Shown here one piece after another: positions 25,544 to 33,621 of a stretch of 64,000 nt of DNA. Under the pieces are notes generated by a model. That model made no database searches and was not told the origin of the DNA. It was given only the letters and a program-made list of their open reading frames with translations. The DNA comes from an uncultured Lachnospiraceae bacterium (lineage in GTDB: Bacteria; Bacillota; Clostridia; Lachnospirales; Lachnospiraceae): NCBI GenBank assembly GCA_947626775.1, contig CANQTL010000014.1:1-64000 (forward strand). The letters are read 5' to 3'. Position 1 is the stretch's first letter. Each line of letters starts with the position of its first letter. A program made the translations under genes and the position numbers.

Positions 25544-26479
25544 ATGGCTATTACGGCGGCAATGGTAAAAGAGTTGAGAGAGATGACCGGCGCGGGCATG
25601 ATGGACTGCAAGAAGGCTCTGAACGAGACGGACGGCAACATGGACGAGGCGGTCGAGTACCTGAGAAAGAACGGTCAGGCGAAGGCGGAGAAGAAGGCCG
25701 GCAGGATCGCGGCGGAAGGTCTGTGCCGCGTAGCGGTGAAGGACGATCAGACCGCCGCGGTGGTGGAAGTGAACTCCGAGACGGACTTCGTGGCGAAGAA
25801 CGAGGATTTCCAAGCTTATGTGGAAGCGGTGGCGAAGCAGGCCGTAGAGTCCGACGCGAAGGATATGGACGCTTTCCTCGCGGAGAAGTGGCATCTGGAC
25901 GCTTCCAAGACCGTGAAGGACGCGCTGGTTGACAAGGTTGCGGTGATCGGGGAGAACCTGACGATCCGCAGATTCGAGAAGGTTGTCGCGAACGACGGCT
26001 GCGTGGTGTCCTATGTGCACGGCGGCGGCAGAATCGGCGTGCTCGTGGAGGCTGCCACGGACGTGGTCAACGACGCGGTGAAGGAGGCCCTGGTCAATGT
26101 GGCGATGCAGGTTGCGGCTCTCTATCCCAAGTATGTGTCCACCGACGAGGTGTCCGAGGAGTACAAGGCACATGAGAAGGAGATCCTCACCGAGCAGATC
26201 AAGAACGACCCCAAGATGGCGGGCAAGCCCGAGAAGGTGATCGAGGGCGCGGTGAACGGCCGTCTCAACAAGGAGTTAAAGGAGGTCTGCCTCCTGGAGC
26301 AGGTGTATGTCAAGGCCGAGGACGGCAAGCAGAGCGTTGCGCAGTATCTGGCGCAGGTGGCGAAAGCGAACGGCGCGAACCTCTCCGTAAAGAGATTTGT
26401 CCGCTTCGAGACCGGCGAGGGCATCGAGAAGAAGGAGGAGAACTTCGCCGAGGAAGTGGCGAAGCAGATGGGAATGTAA
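25544..26479 (+). CDS. tsf: Elongation factor Ts
   Basis: This 311-residue protein is EF-Ts, the nucleotide exchange factor of EF-Tu. The N-terminal UBA-like domain has VKELREMTGAGMMDCKKAL, the core contains VVEVNSETDFVAKN, and the dimerisation region follows with HGGGRIGVLVE. CAGGAGGAAAG precedes the ATG. The stop is followed by a strong terminator, so rpsB-tsf is a complete transcription unit. Confidence 0.98.
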   Translation: MAITAAMVKELREMTGAGMMDCKKALNETDGNMDEAVEYLRKNGQAKAEKKAGRIAAEGLCRVAVKDDQTAAVVEVNSETDFVAKNEDFQAYVEAVAKQAVESDAKDMDAFLAEKWHLDASKTVKDALVDKVAVIGENLTIRRFEKVVANDGCVVSYVHGGGRIGVLVEAATDVVNDAVKEALVNVAMQVAALYPKYVSTDEVSEEYKAHEKEILTEQIKNDPKMAGKPEKVIEGAVNGRLNKELKEVCLLEQVYVKAEDGKQSVAQYLAQVAKANGANLSVKRFVRFETGEGIEKKEENFAEEVAKQMGM

Positions 26480-26507
26480 GTTCCCGACGCGGCATAAAAA
26501 AGAAACG

Positions 26508-26547
26508 GTCCTGCGGATACCCAGGGGTGTCTGCGGGACTTTTGTTT
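26508..26547 (+). terminator. Intrinsic terminator after tsf
   Basis: A stem of about 14 base pairs, several of them G-U (5' arm from 26508, 3' arm ending at 26539), is closed by a four-base loop and followed by TTTTGTTT. Confidence 0.85.
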
Positions 26548-26548
26548 A

Positions 26549-26582
26549 CGCGATAACGAGTGAAACCCGCAGGGCGTGTTTC
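26549..26582 (-). repeat. 34-bp dispersed hairpin repeat, copy A
   Basis: On the minus strand this segment begins GAAACACGCCC and continues TGCGGGTTTC and CTCGTTATCGCG. It matches 30 of 34 positions with the plus-strand segment at 61202-61235. The first 21 bases can fold as GAAAC.CGC paired with GCG.GTTTC. It lies just after the tsf terminator. Confidence 0.8.
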
Positions 26583-26645
26583 AGCTCGCTGCAGCGCGAA
26601 GCGTAAGCCTGGCGGCGAAGGGACTGAGCGGTCCGGGATAAAATG

Positions 26646-26680
26646 TGGTATTCTTATATTTAGATGAAATCCGTCTAACA
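26646..26680 (+). promoter_or_regulatory. Candidate promoter and dyad operator of the Gly-Gly peptide gene
   Basis: An extended -10 element TGgTATTCT (26646-26654) is followed by a dyad, TTAGATG (26660-26666) and CGTCTAA (26672-26678), covering the expected transcription start. No good -35 is visible. The dyad could bind a regulator not encoded here. Confidence 0.35.
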
Positions 26681-26767
26681 AAATCCGTGATCCGTCGTAT
26701 CAATATAAGAAGACAGACGACAGCGGGCGCGGGCCCGCAGAAAAAGGCAAAAAAGGAGGATCAAAGC

Positions 26768-26992
26768 ATGGGAGAAAACGAGAAAAATTTCAGGGGGGGG
26801 GAACCGCTGTCTGAGGAAGCGCTTCAGAGAGTGGCAGGCGGCACAGGGGAACCCGACTTCATGAGCAACGACTACGCGAAGGTATGCCACGGCTATTTGC
26901 CGGAGCTGGAATATATGGGAGCGCCCAGCTGCGGCAGCTGTTTCAACCGCAATGTGGCCTGCCCGAAGAAGCAGTGGGAACCGGGAGGCTGA
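26768..26992 (+). CDS. Gly-Gly-leader peptide, candidate RiPP/bacteriocin precursor
   Basis: This 74-residue peptide has a bacteriocin-like leader: charged N-terminus, then PLSEEALQRVAGG with the double glycine at residues 24-25. The remaining 49 residues form a core with four cysteines (40, 55, 58, 65; the last three in SCGSCFNRNVAC) and several aromatic residues. AAGGAGGATC six to seven bases before the ATG at 26768 fixes the start; the upstream in-frame extension lacks one. No peptidase-transporter, radical SAM or cyclase gene is nearby. Codons 9-11 contain a run of nine Gs. The precursor assignment is inference from the leader. Confidence 0.65.
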   Translation: MGENEKNFRGGEPLSEEALQRVAGGTGEPDFMSNDYAKVCHGYLPELEYMGAPSCGSCFNRNVACPKKQWEPGG

Positions 26993-27059
26993 GCCGAAGA
27001 AGCGGCAGGCGGGCAGCATGGCCTGCCGTGAAAAAAGTGATAGGCAGATAACCGCAAAG

Positions 27060-27101
27060 ATGCTATAATCATATCAGACACTGATGGTTATAGCATTTTT
27101 T
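27060..27101 (+). terminator. Terminator hairpin after the peptide gene
   Basis: ATGCTATAA (27060-27068) pairs perfectly with TTATAGCAT (27088-27096); an inner TCAG/CTGA helix extends the stem; six Ts follow (27096-27101). It ends 19 bases before the next start codon. Confidence 0.8.
27061..27069 (+). promoter_or_regulatory. Extended -10 promoter inside the terminator stem
   Basis: TGcTATAAT at 27061-27069 is a perfect extended -10. It forms part of the 5' arm of the terminator, so transcripts starting about 27076 would carry only the 3' arm and escape termination. The -35 region (TAGGCA, 27041-27046) is poor. Confidence 0.5.
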
Positions 27102-27120
27102 GCGTAAAAGGAGGAAAGCC

Positions 27121-27765
27121 ATGTTGGAAGATAAGGTCATCAAGATTCAGTCGCACAGAGATCCGGATGTGGTGCTCAAGGTCGTGCCCGGACACTTCGC
27201 AACGCCCCAGTCCCACATCACGCACTATATGGATATGACGACGATGAAGACGCGCTGCAAGGAGGCGCAGAAGGTCGCTGAGCTGATGGCGACGAAATAT
27301 TCGGTCTCCACGCCGGTGGACACGATCGTGTGCATGGAGGGACTTCAGGTGATCGGCGCTTATCTGGCGGAGGATCTGACCAAGGCGGGCGTGCTTTCCA
27401 TGAACGCGCACAAGACGATCTATGTTGTGACGCCGGAGTTCTCTTCCGCAGGGCAGATGATTTTCCGTGACAATCTGAAACCCATGATCGCGGGCAAGAA
27501 CATTCTGTTCCTGGAGGGTTCCATCACGACGGGCAAGACGCTGCTCGCCTGCGCGCGCAGCATCGACTACTACGGCGGCAGACTGCAGGGCATCTGCGCG
27601 ATCTTCAGCGCGGTCAGCAAGATGGGCGATATCGATGTGAACGCGATCTACAGCCGCAGCGACATTCCTCATTATGAGAGCTATAAGCAGGAGGACTGCC
27701 CGCTGTGCAAACAGAAGGTGAAGCTGGACGCGCTGGTGAACAGCTACGGGTATTCTAAGCTGTAG
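27121..27765 (+). CDS. Phosphoribosyltransferase-like protein
   Basis: This 214-residue protein looks like an orotate-type phosphoribosyltransferase. The core (about residues 60-190) has the fold's order of strands, with VDTIVCMEGLQVIGAYLAE and the PRPP loop region ILFLEGSITTGKTLL, where LEGS replaces the usual acidic VDD/EDV pair. The C-terminus ends with a CPLCKQK motif suggestive of metal binding or a redox pair. AAGGAGGAAAG fixes the ATG at 27121. The substrate is unknown; I do not call it pyrE. Confidence 0.75.
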   Translation: MLEDKVIKIQSHRDPDVVLKVVPGHFATPQSHITHYMDMTTMKTRCKEAQKVAELMATKYSVSTPVDTIVCMEGLQVIGAYLAEDLTKAGVLSMNAHKTIYVVTPEFSSAGQMIFRDNLKPMIAGKNILFLEGSITTGKTLLACARSIDYYGGRLQGICAIFSAVSKMGDIDVNAIYSRSDIPHYESYKQEDCPLCKQKVKLDALVNSYGYSKL

Positions 27766-27780
27766 AGGGACGGACCGGAT

Positions 27781-29079
27781 ATGTTGTTCAGAATGGATAA
27801 GAAGATAGGGAATCTGTGCGGCGGCATCCTGTGTGCCGCCGTCTTATCGCTGTGCGTGACGGCCTGCGGGCCGGCGCGGACGGAGGACAGCCGCGCGGAA
27901 CAGGGAGCGGGCAGCGCGGCAGAGGCGCAGGATAATCAGGAGGCTGCGGATGACGGCAGGCTCGCGGAGACGCCCGCCTGGGAGGCGCTGGGCGATCCGG
28001 AGCGCATACCGCTCTCCTACGCGGAGCAGTTTGTGATGGACCGTTATCCGCAGGGTTATGTGCTGATCACGGTGGCGGGCAGGGACCGCTTTCTCGTGAC
28101 GCCGGAGGGCCTGCGCGCGCCGGAGGGACTGCCGGAGGACGTCACGGTGATCGGACAGCCGGCGAACCGCGTCTATCTGGCGGCCTCCGCCGTCATGGAT
28201 ATGTTTCGGGCGCTGGACATGCTCTGTGCGGTCCGTCTGTCGGGGACGGAGGCGGACGGCTGGTGCATGGAGGAGGTCAGGACGGCCATGGAGAGCGGAG
28301 ACATCCTCTATGCGGGCAAGTACAGCGCCCCCGACTATGAGCTGCTTCTCTCCGAGGGCTGTGACCTGGCGGTCGAGAATCTGATGATCGATCACAGCCC
28401 GGAGGTGCGGGAGAAGCTGGAGAGCTTCGGCATTCCCGTGCTGGTGGACTATTCCAGCTATGAGAGCCATCCGCTGGGGCGCGTGGAGTGGGTGAAGCTC
28501 TATGGCGTGCTGCTGGGGCGGGAGGCTGAGGCCGAGGCGGCCTTCGCCGAGCAGGAGCGGATCCTGAGAGAGATCGAGGAAGAGACGGCCGTAAGCGGAG
28601 ACGGCGCAGCGCAGGCCGAACCGCCCACGGTGGCTTTTTTCTATCTGACGACGAACGGCGCCGCCAATGTGCGCAAGTCCTCCGACTATATCCCGAAGAT
28701 GATCGGCCTGGCGGGCGGCAGATACGTCTTCGACAATCTGGGAGAGGCGGACAGCCATTCCTCTTCGATCACCATGCAGATCGAGGAGTTTTACGAGACG
28801 GCGAAGGAGGCGGATTATCTCATCTATAACAGCACGATCGACGGGGAGCTGGCCACGGTGGACGAACTCGTCGACAAGTGCGGGCTGCTGCAGGATTTCC
28901 GGGCGGTGCGGGAAGGACATGTCTACTGCACGACCAAGAACCTCTATCAGGAGTCCATGTCCATCGGCGTCATGATAGAGGATATGCACAGAATGCTTGG
29001 GGGAGAAGACGATATGCGGTATCTGTACCGCCTGACGGGGCGGGGCGGCGACGGGGAGGAGACGGCGTATGGGCGCTGA
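27781..29079 (+). CDS. Iron-complex-type ABC transporter substrate-binding lipoprotein
   Basis: This 432-residue protein begins with a lipoprotein signal (lipobox VTAC near residue 29), then an acidic spacer, then a two-lobed periplasmic-binding-protein fold of the BtuF/FhuD type (about 70-415) with the long connecting helix. The next two genes encode a FecCD-type permease and its ATPase, so it is the substrate receptor of an importer for an iron chelate, haem or cobalamin; which one cannot be read from sequence. The permease gene overlaps its end by 11 bases. Confidence 0.88.
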   Translation: MLFRMDKKIGNLCGGILCAAVLSLCVTACGPARTEDSRAEQGAGSAAEAQDNQEAADDGRLAETPAWEALGDPERIPLSYAEQFVMDRYPQGYVLITVAGRDRFLVTPEGLRAPEGLPEDVTVIGQPANRVYLAASAVMDMFRALDMLCAVRLSGTEADGWCMEEVRTAMESGDILYAGKYSAPDYELLLSEGCDLAVENLMIDHSPEVREKLESFGIPVLVDYSSYESHPLGRVEWVKLYGVLLGREAEAEAAFAEQERILREIEEETAVSGDGAAQAEPPTVAFFYLTTNGAANVRKSSDYIPKMIGLAGGRYVFDNLGEADSHSSSITMQIEEFYETAKEADYLIYNSTIDGELATVDELVDKCGLLQDFRAVREGHVYCTTKNLYQESMSIGVMIEDMHRMLGGEDDMRYLYRLTGRGGDGEETAYGR

Positions 29080-30115
29080 GAAGAGGACGCATGGCGAAAA
29101 CGGGAGCGGGCCGGGATACGCGCTGTGCTTCGCCGCGCTGGCGGCGGCCCTCGTCGTGCTGGCGGCGCTGAATCTCGCCGTCGGCAGCGTGAGCATCGCG
29201 CCGGCGGATATCCTGCTGAGTCTGGGAGGCGGGGACGTCTCCGACACGGTGTACAGTATTCTGTGGCAGATCCGTATGCCGCGGGCGCTGGCGGCTCTCA
29301 TCCTGGGCGGCGCGCTGGGGCTGGCGGGCTATCTTCTGCAGACCTTTTTCCACAATCCCATCGCGGGGCCTTTTGTGCTGGGAATTTCTTCCGGCGCGAA
29401 GCTGACGGTAGCGCTGCTGCTGGTCTTCCTGCTGGGGCGGGGCGTCCGTGTCGGCTCCTGGGGCATGATCGCGGCGGCTTTTGCGGGGGCCTGCATCGCG
29501 ACGGGGTTCGTGCTGCTGATGTCCGGGCGGGTGGACAGCATGGCGATGCTCATCGTCAGCGGCGTGATGATCGGCTACATCTGTTCTGCGGTCACGGATC
29601 TGGTCGTCACCTTTGCCCAGGACGCCGATATCGTGAATCTGCACAACTGGTCCAGAGGCAGCTTTTCGGGGATCACATGGGAGAATGTGGCGGTGATGGC
29701 GGCGATCACGGCCGCCGCTTTCGCCGCGGCCCTGTGGCTGGCGAAGCCTGTCGACGCCTATCGGATGGGGGAGAGCTACGCGGAGAGCGTGGGGGTGAAC
29801 GTGCGCCTGCTGCGCCTCGGACTGGTGCTGCTGTCCAGCCTGCTGGCGGCGTGCATCACGGCCTTTGCGGGGCCGGTCTCCTTCGTGGGGATCGCGGTGC
29901 CGCATCTGGTCAAAGGGCTGTTTCGGACGGCGAAGCCGCTTGTCATGGTGCCCGCCTGTTTCCTGGGCGGCGCGGTGTTCTGCCTCCTCTGCGATCTGCT
30001 GGCGCGGACGCTGTTTGCGCCCACGGAGCTGAGCATCAGCACAGTGACGGCTGTGTTCGGCGCGCCCGTGGTGATCGCGGTGATGCTGAGGCGCGGAAGG
30101 GAGAAGGAGCGATGA
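29069..30115 (+). CDS. FecCD-family ABC importer permease
   Basis: This 348-residue membrane protein belongs to the FecCD/BtuC permease family with about ten hydrophobic helices. Family sequences include WQIRMPRALAALILGGALG, GLAGYLLQTFFHNPIAGPF and, near the end, GPVSFVGIAVPHLVKGLF, the coupling region for the ATPase. GGGGAGGAGACG precedes the ATG. Its stop overlaps the ATPase start (ATGA). Confidence 0.95.
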   Translation: MGAEKRTHGENGSGPGYALCFAALAAALVVLAALNLAVGSVSIAPADILLSLGGGDVSDTVYSILWQIRMPRALAALILGGALGLAGYLLQTFFHNPIAGPFVLGISSGAKLTVALLLVFLLGRGVRVGSWGMIAAAFAGACIATGFVLLMSGRVDSMAMLIVSGVMIGYICSAVTDLVVTFAQDADIVNLHNWSRGSFSGITWENVAVMAAITAAAFAAALWLAKPVDAYRMGESYAESVGVNVRLLRLGLVLLSSLLAACITAFAGPVSFVGIAVPHLVKGLFRTAKPLVMVPACFLGGAVFCLLCDLLARTLFAPTELSISTVTAVFGAPVVIAVMLRRGREKER

Positions 30116-30879
30116 CGGCTTATCCGATACGGACGAGACAACTGACGGCGGGTTACCGCGGTACGCCCGTGCTGCGCGACGTCACGGTCGAGATCCCGCG
30201 GGGCGGGATTGTGACGCTGATCGGCCCCAACGGCGCCGGCAAGTCCACGCTGTTGCACAGTATCGCGGGACAGCTTCGGCCCATGGCGGGCTGCGTCGTG
30301 CTGGAGGAGCGGGATCTGGCGGAAGTAAGCCGGGGGGAGCTGGCCCGGCGCATGGCGGTGGTCTTTACCGACAGGGCGCGCGCGGAGCTGATGACCTGCG
30401 AGGACGTGGTTGCGGGCGGCAGATATCCGTACACGGGGCGTTTCGGGCGGCTTTCGGAGCAGGATTGGAGCATCATGAGGGAGTCCATGGAAATAACACG
30501 CGTTACTGATATAGCGGACAGAAGCTACAACAGGGTCAGCGACGGGCAGAGACAGCGGGTGCTGCTCGCGCGGGCGCTCTGCCAGCAGCCGGAGGTCATC
30601 CTGCTCGACGAGCCGGTCACCTATCTGGATATCCGCTACAAGCTGGAGTTTTTGTCCGCGCTGCGCAGACTCGTCGCGGAGCGCGGTATGACGGTCGTGA
30701 TGTCTCTGCATGAGCTGGAGCTGGCGCGGCGCGTCTCGGACCGGGTGCTGTGCGTCAAAAACGGAGCCGCAGAGCGGTACGGTACGCCGGAGGAAATTTT
30801 TGAGGACGACTATATCCGGTCGCTTTTTGACATGGATCGGGAAGCGCTCGACGGGACGCTGCGGGATCGGCTGTGGTGA
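30112..30879 (+). CDS. FecE/BtuD-type ABC importer ATPase
   Basis: This 255-residue ATPase powers the adjacent FecCD permease. Walker A GPNGAGKST lies near residue 36, Walker B VILLDEP near 165, and the H-loop SLHELELA near 198. The signature reads VSDGQRQR instead of LSGGQRQR, an uncommon but functional-looking variant. AGAAGGAGC precedes the ATG. The frame is open far upstream but only as a shadow of the permease gene. Confidence 0.94.
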   Translation: MTAYPIRTRQLTAGYRGTPVLRDVTVEIPRGGIVTLIGPNGAGKSTLLHSIAGQLRPMAGCVVLEERDLAEVSRGELARRMAVVFTDRARAELMTCEDVVAGGRYPYTGRFGRLSEQDWSIMRESMEITRVTDIADRSYNRVSDGQRQRVLLARALCQQPEVILLDEPVTYLDIRYKLEFLSALRRLVAERGMTVVMSLHELELARRVSDRVLCVKNGAAERYGTPEEIFEDDYIRSLFDMDREALDGTLRDRLW

Positions 30880-30941
30880 GGCGGCAGGATAATTTTTCTT
30901 GTGAATTTTTCATAAAATTTCTTTTCGTTGATCGCTAAATA

Positions 30942-30950
30942 TGTTATAGT
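30942..30950 (+). promoter_or_regulatory. Extended -10 promoter of the deacetylase-bactofilin pair
   Basis: TGtTATAGT at 30942-30950 with an A/T-rich upstream region (30891-30940) and no clear -35 element. Confidence 0.45.
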
Positions 30951-30983
30951 AGAAAAGAGTTTGATATCAAGGAGCGGAGGATC

Positions 30984-31931
30984 ATGGCGCGGACAGAGGC
31001 CGTTCAACGTGACAAGCGCCGCAGACGGCGGCTGAGGCTGCTGATATTTGCCGCCCTGTTTGGCTCGACTGTGATTCTCACAGCCGTGTGCGTGGTTCTG
31101 GGGATCCGGCTGCATCTGGTGAAAGGAGAGCTGCGGGAGGCGCTGGCGCAGCTGAGTGACAGAACATCTGTTACGGATCAGGCGGAGGGCGTTTCGCAGC
31201 GCGCGGCGGAGGAGACGGAAGCCGCCCTCTATACGGTGTCCGAAGTGGACGAGTACGAGCGGGCCGGAATCGGAGACGCGGACTCCGGCGGGGAGGACGC
31301 TGACGTCAGGAAAGTCTATCTGACGTTTGACGACGGGCCGAGCGGCAATACGGGCAGGATTCTGGACATCCTGGCGGAGTATGATGTGAAGGCCACTTTC
31401 TTTGTCGTCGGCAGGGAAGAGGAAGAATATCAAGCGTTATATAAGCGGATCGTGGAGGAGGGCCACACGCTGGCGATGCACTCCTACAGCCATAAGTACA
31501 ATGAGATCTATCAATCGCTGGAGAGCTACAGGGAAGATCTGAGCAGGCTGCAGGAATTCCTGTACGACACGACGGGCGTCTGGTGCAGATACGTCAGGTT
31601 CCCGGGCGGCAGCAGCAATACGGTCAGCCGGGTCGACATGCACGAGCTGATCGCCTATCTGGACGATCAGGACATGTCCTACTTCGACTGGAACGTCTCT
31701 TCCGGGGACGCCTCGAGCGGTTATATCAGTCCGGACACCATCATCAGGAACTGCACCGCGAAGCTGGGAGACTACGACGAGGCGATTATCCTGATGCACG
31801 ACGCGTCCGAGAAGGATTCCACGGTGGAAGCGCTGCCGGGGCTGATCGAGGCGATACAGGCGATGGACGATACGAAAATCCTGCCGATCACGGACGATAC
31901 GGAGAGGATTCATCATATAAGCAATGAATAA
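30984..31931 (+). CDS. Membrane-anchored polysaccharide deacetylase
   Basis: This 315-residue protein has a basic N-terminus and a signal anchor (about residues 18-40), a short coiled linker, and a NodB-type deacetylase domain (about 108-305). Motif 1 TFDDGP, motif 2 HSYSH, motif 3 RFPGG, motif 4 around YFDWNV and motif 5 ILMHDA are visible, including the metal-binding Asp and His residues. It probably removes acetyl groups from peptidoglycan or another wall glycan outside the cell. The bactofilin gene follows within 20 bases. Confidence 0.92.
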   Translation: MARTEAVQRDKRRRRRLRLLIFAALFGSTVILTAVCVVLGIRLHLVKGELREALAQLSDRTSVTDQAEGVSQRAAEETEAALYTVSEVDEYERAGIGDADSGGEDADVRKVYLTFDDGPSGNTGRILDILAEYDVKATFFVVGREEEEYQALYKRIVEEGHTLAMHSYSHKYNEIYQSLESYREDLSRLQEFLYDTTGVWCRYVRFPGGSSNTVSRVDMHELIAYLDDQDMSYFDWNVSSGDASSGYISPDTIIRNCTAKLGDYDEAIILMHDASEKDSTVEALPGLIEAIQAMDDTKILPITDDTERIHHISNE

Positions 31932-31949
31932 AGAATGGAGGATATGGGA

Positions 31950-32867
31950 ATGGGGTTTTTCTCAGATTTGAAGGAAGACTTATCGCAGGCTGTAAATGAG
32001 CTGATGCCGGAAGAAGAACTGAATGCCGCCATGGCGGGCGGCGAGGCGGCTGCGAAGGAGCCCGGCGGACAGGATGCGGAGGAGAGCCCGGCGGCGGATC
32101 TTGCGAATCTGGATCTGAGCGCCATGCTCGACAGTCTGGAGGAACCGGAGGCGGCGGACGAACCGCTGGAGGAGGCCGTGATCGTGGCGGACGAGCCGGA
32201 GGCGGCTGAGCCGGAACCGGAACCCGCTAAAGAGCCGGAACCCGCAGAGGAGCTGGAAGAGATACAGGAATTGGCGGAAGAGCCTGCGCCGGAACCGGTG
32301 CAGGAAGCTGACAATATCATATCTGAAACGAGTGGAGAGGAAGAAGAGATTATGGAAGAACAGGAACAAGTACAGACACAGGCACAGGAAAACCGGGTAG
32401 CGGTGGATGAGACGGCGGTGGTGACGGAGGGTATGACGATTACCGGCGATATCGTCTCCGCGGGTTCTATGGAGCTGATCGGCACCGTCAACGGCAATCT
32501 GGACATTTTCGGCAAGCTGAACATCACCGGCACGATCCAGGGCGACTCCAAGGCGGCTGAGATCTTTGCGGAGGGCGCGAAGATCACGGGCGAGGTCAAC
32601 AGCCAGGGCAGTGTCAAGATCGGGCAGAGTTCCGTCGTGATCGGCAATATTTCGGCTTCCAGCGCGGTGATCGCGGGGGCGGTCAAGGGCGATATCGACG
32701 TGAGAGGCCCCGTCATTCTCGACACGACGGCGATCGTTATGGGCAACATCAAGTCCAAGTCCGTACAAATCAACAACGGCGCGGTCATCGAAGGTATGTG
32801 CTCGCAGTGCTATGCGGATGTGAACCCGACCTCCTTCTTCGAGGAATTTAAGAAGAAGAAAGGCTGA
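31950..32867 (+). CDS. Bactofilin-type polymer-forming cytoskeletal protein
   Basis: This 305-residue protein has a long acidic, Pro/Glu/Ala-rich N-terminal half (about residues 15-155) and a C-terminal bactofilin beta-helix (about 163-285) with the repeating GDI, GNLDIFGKL, GTIQGD, GEVNSQG, GNISASS pattern. GGAGGA at 31937-31942 points to the ATG at 31950; earlier ATGs at 31935 and 31944 are too close to it. Bactofilins form filaments that scaffold wall enzymes; the neighbouring deacetylase is a likely client. In Bacillus, bactofilins are needed for flagellar assembly. Confidence 0.88.
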   Translation: MGFFSDLKEDLSQAVNELMPEEELNAAMAGGEAAAKEPGGQDAEESPAADLANLDLSAMLDSLEEPEAADEPLEEAVIVADEPEAAEPEPEPAKEPEPAEELEEIQELAEEPAPEPVQEADNIISETSGEEEEIMEEQEQVQTQAQENRVAVDETAVVTEGMTITGDIVSAGSMELIGTVNGNLDIFGKLNITGTIQGDSKAAEIFAEGAKITGEVNSQGSVKIGQSSVVIGNISASSAVIAGAVKGDIDVRGPVILDTTAIVMGNIKSKSVQINNGAVIEGMCSQCYADVNPTSFFEEFKKKKG

Positions 32868-32899
32868 CGGATCGGAATACAGAGCGGGAGAATGGGAAT

Positions 32900-33595
32900 A
32901 TGCGGCGTATACTGTTGAAACTGAGCGGAGAGGCTCTGGCCGGCGAGAAGAAGACCGGCTTTGACGAGGAGACGGTGCGCGGCGTGGCCGTGCAGGTGAA
33001 GGAGCTGGTGGACGAGGGCATCCAGGTGGGAATCGTGATCGGCGGCGGTAATTTCTGGCGCGGGCGTTCCAGCGAGAACATCGACAGGACGAAGGCGGAT
33101 CAGATCGGTATGCTGGCCACGGTTATGAACTGCATCTATGTGTCCGAGATCTTTCGGTCGGTCGGCATGATGACGAGCATATTGACGCCCTTTGAGTGCG
33201 GCTCGTTCACGAAGCTGTTTTCCAAGGACAGGGCGAACAAATATTTTGCGAAAAACATGGTTGTATTCTTCGCGGGAGGGACGGGGCACCCCTACTTCTC
33301 GACGGACACGGGCGTCGTGCTGCGGGCGATCGAGGTGGACGCAGACGTGATCCTGCTGGCGAAGGCGGTGGACGGCGTCTACGACGGCGATCCCCGCACG
33401 AACCCGGACGCGAAGAAGTATGACGAGGTCTCCATCGACGAGGTAATCGAGAAAAATCTTCAGGTGGTGGATATGACCGCGTCGATCTTGGCGCGGGACA
33501 ATAAGATGCCGATGTGGGTATTCGGGCTGAACGGAGAAAACAGCATCGTGAATGCCCTGAAAGGCGGATTCAACGGCACGAAAGTGACCGTGTAA
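32900..33595 (+). CDS. pyrH: Uridylate kinase (UMP kinase)
   Basis: This 231-residue protein is the bacterial hexameric UMP kinase, amino-acid-kinase fold. The N-terminal ILLKLSGEALAGEK, the VGIVIGGGNFWRGR segment, and TDTGVVLRAIEVDADVILLAKAVDGVYDGDP are diagnostic. It makes UDP for nucleic acid and wall precursors. It resumes the conserved tsf-pyrH-frr-uppS order after the accessory insertion. GGGAG lies nine bases before the ATG. Confidence 0.97.
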   Translation: MRRILLKLSGEALAGEKKTGFDEETVRGVAVQVKELVDEGIQVGIVIGGGNFWRGRSSENIDRTKADQIGMLATVMNCIYVSEIFRSVGMMTSILTPFECGSFTKLFSKDRANKYFAKNMVVFFAGGTGHPYFSTDTGVVLRAIEVDADVILLAKAVDGVYDGDPRTNPDAKKYDEVSIDEVIEKNLQVVDMTASILARDNKMPMWVFGLNGENSIVNALKGGFNGTKVTV

Positions 33596-33621
33596 GCGAA
33601 CAAGGACCGGAGGATCACAAT

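Noticed and set aside
27004..27027. GGCAGGC/GCCTGCC hairpin as the terminator of the peptide gene
   Set aside because: It is followed by A-rich rather than T-rich sequence on the plus strand; the hairpin at 27060-27101 is a better terminator.
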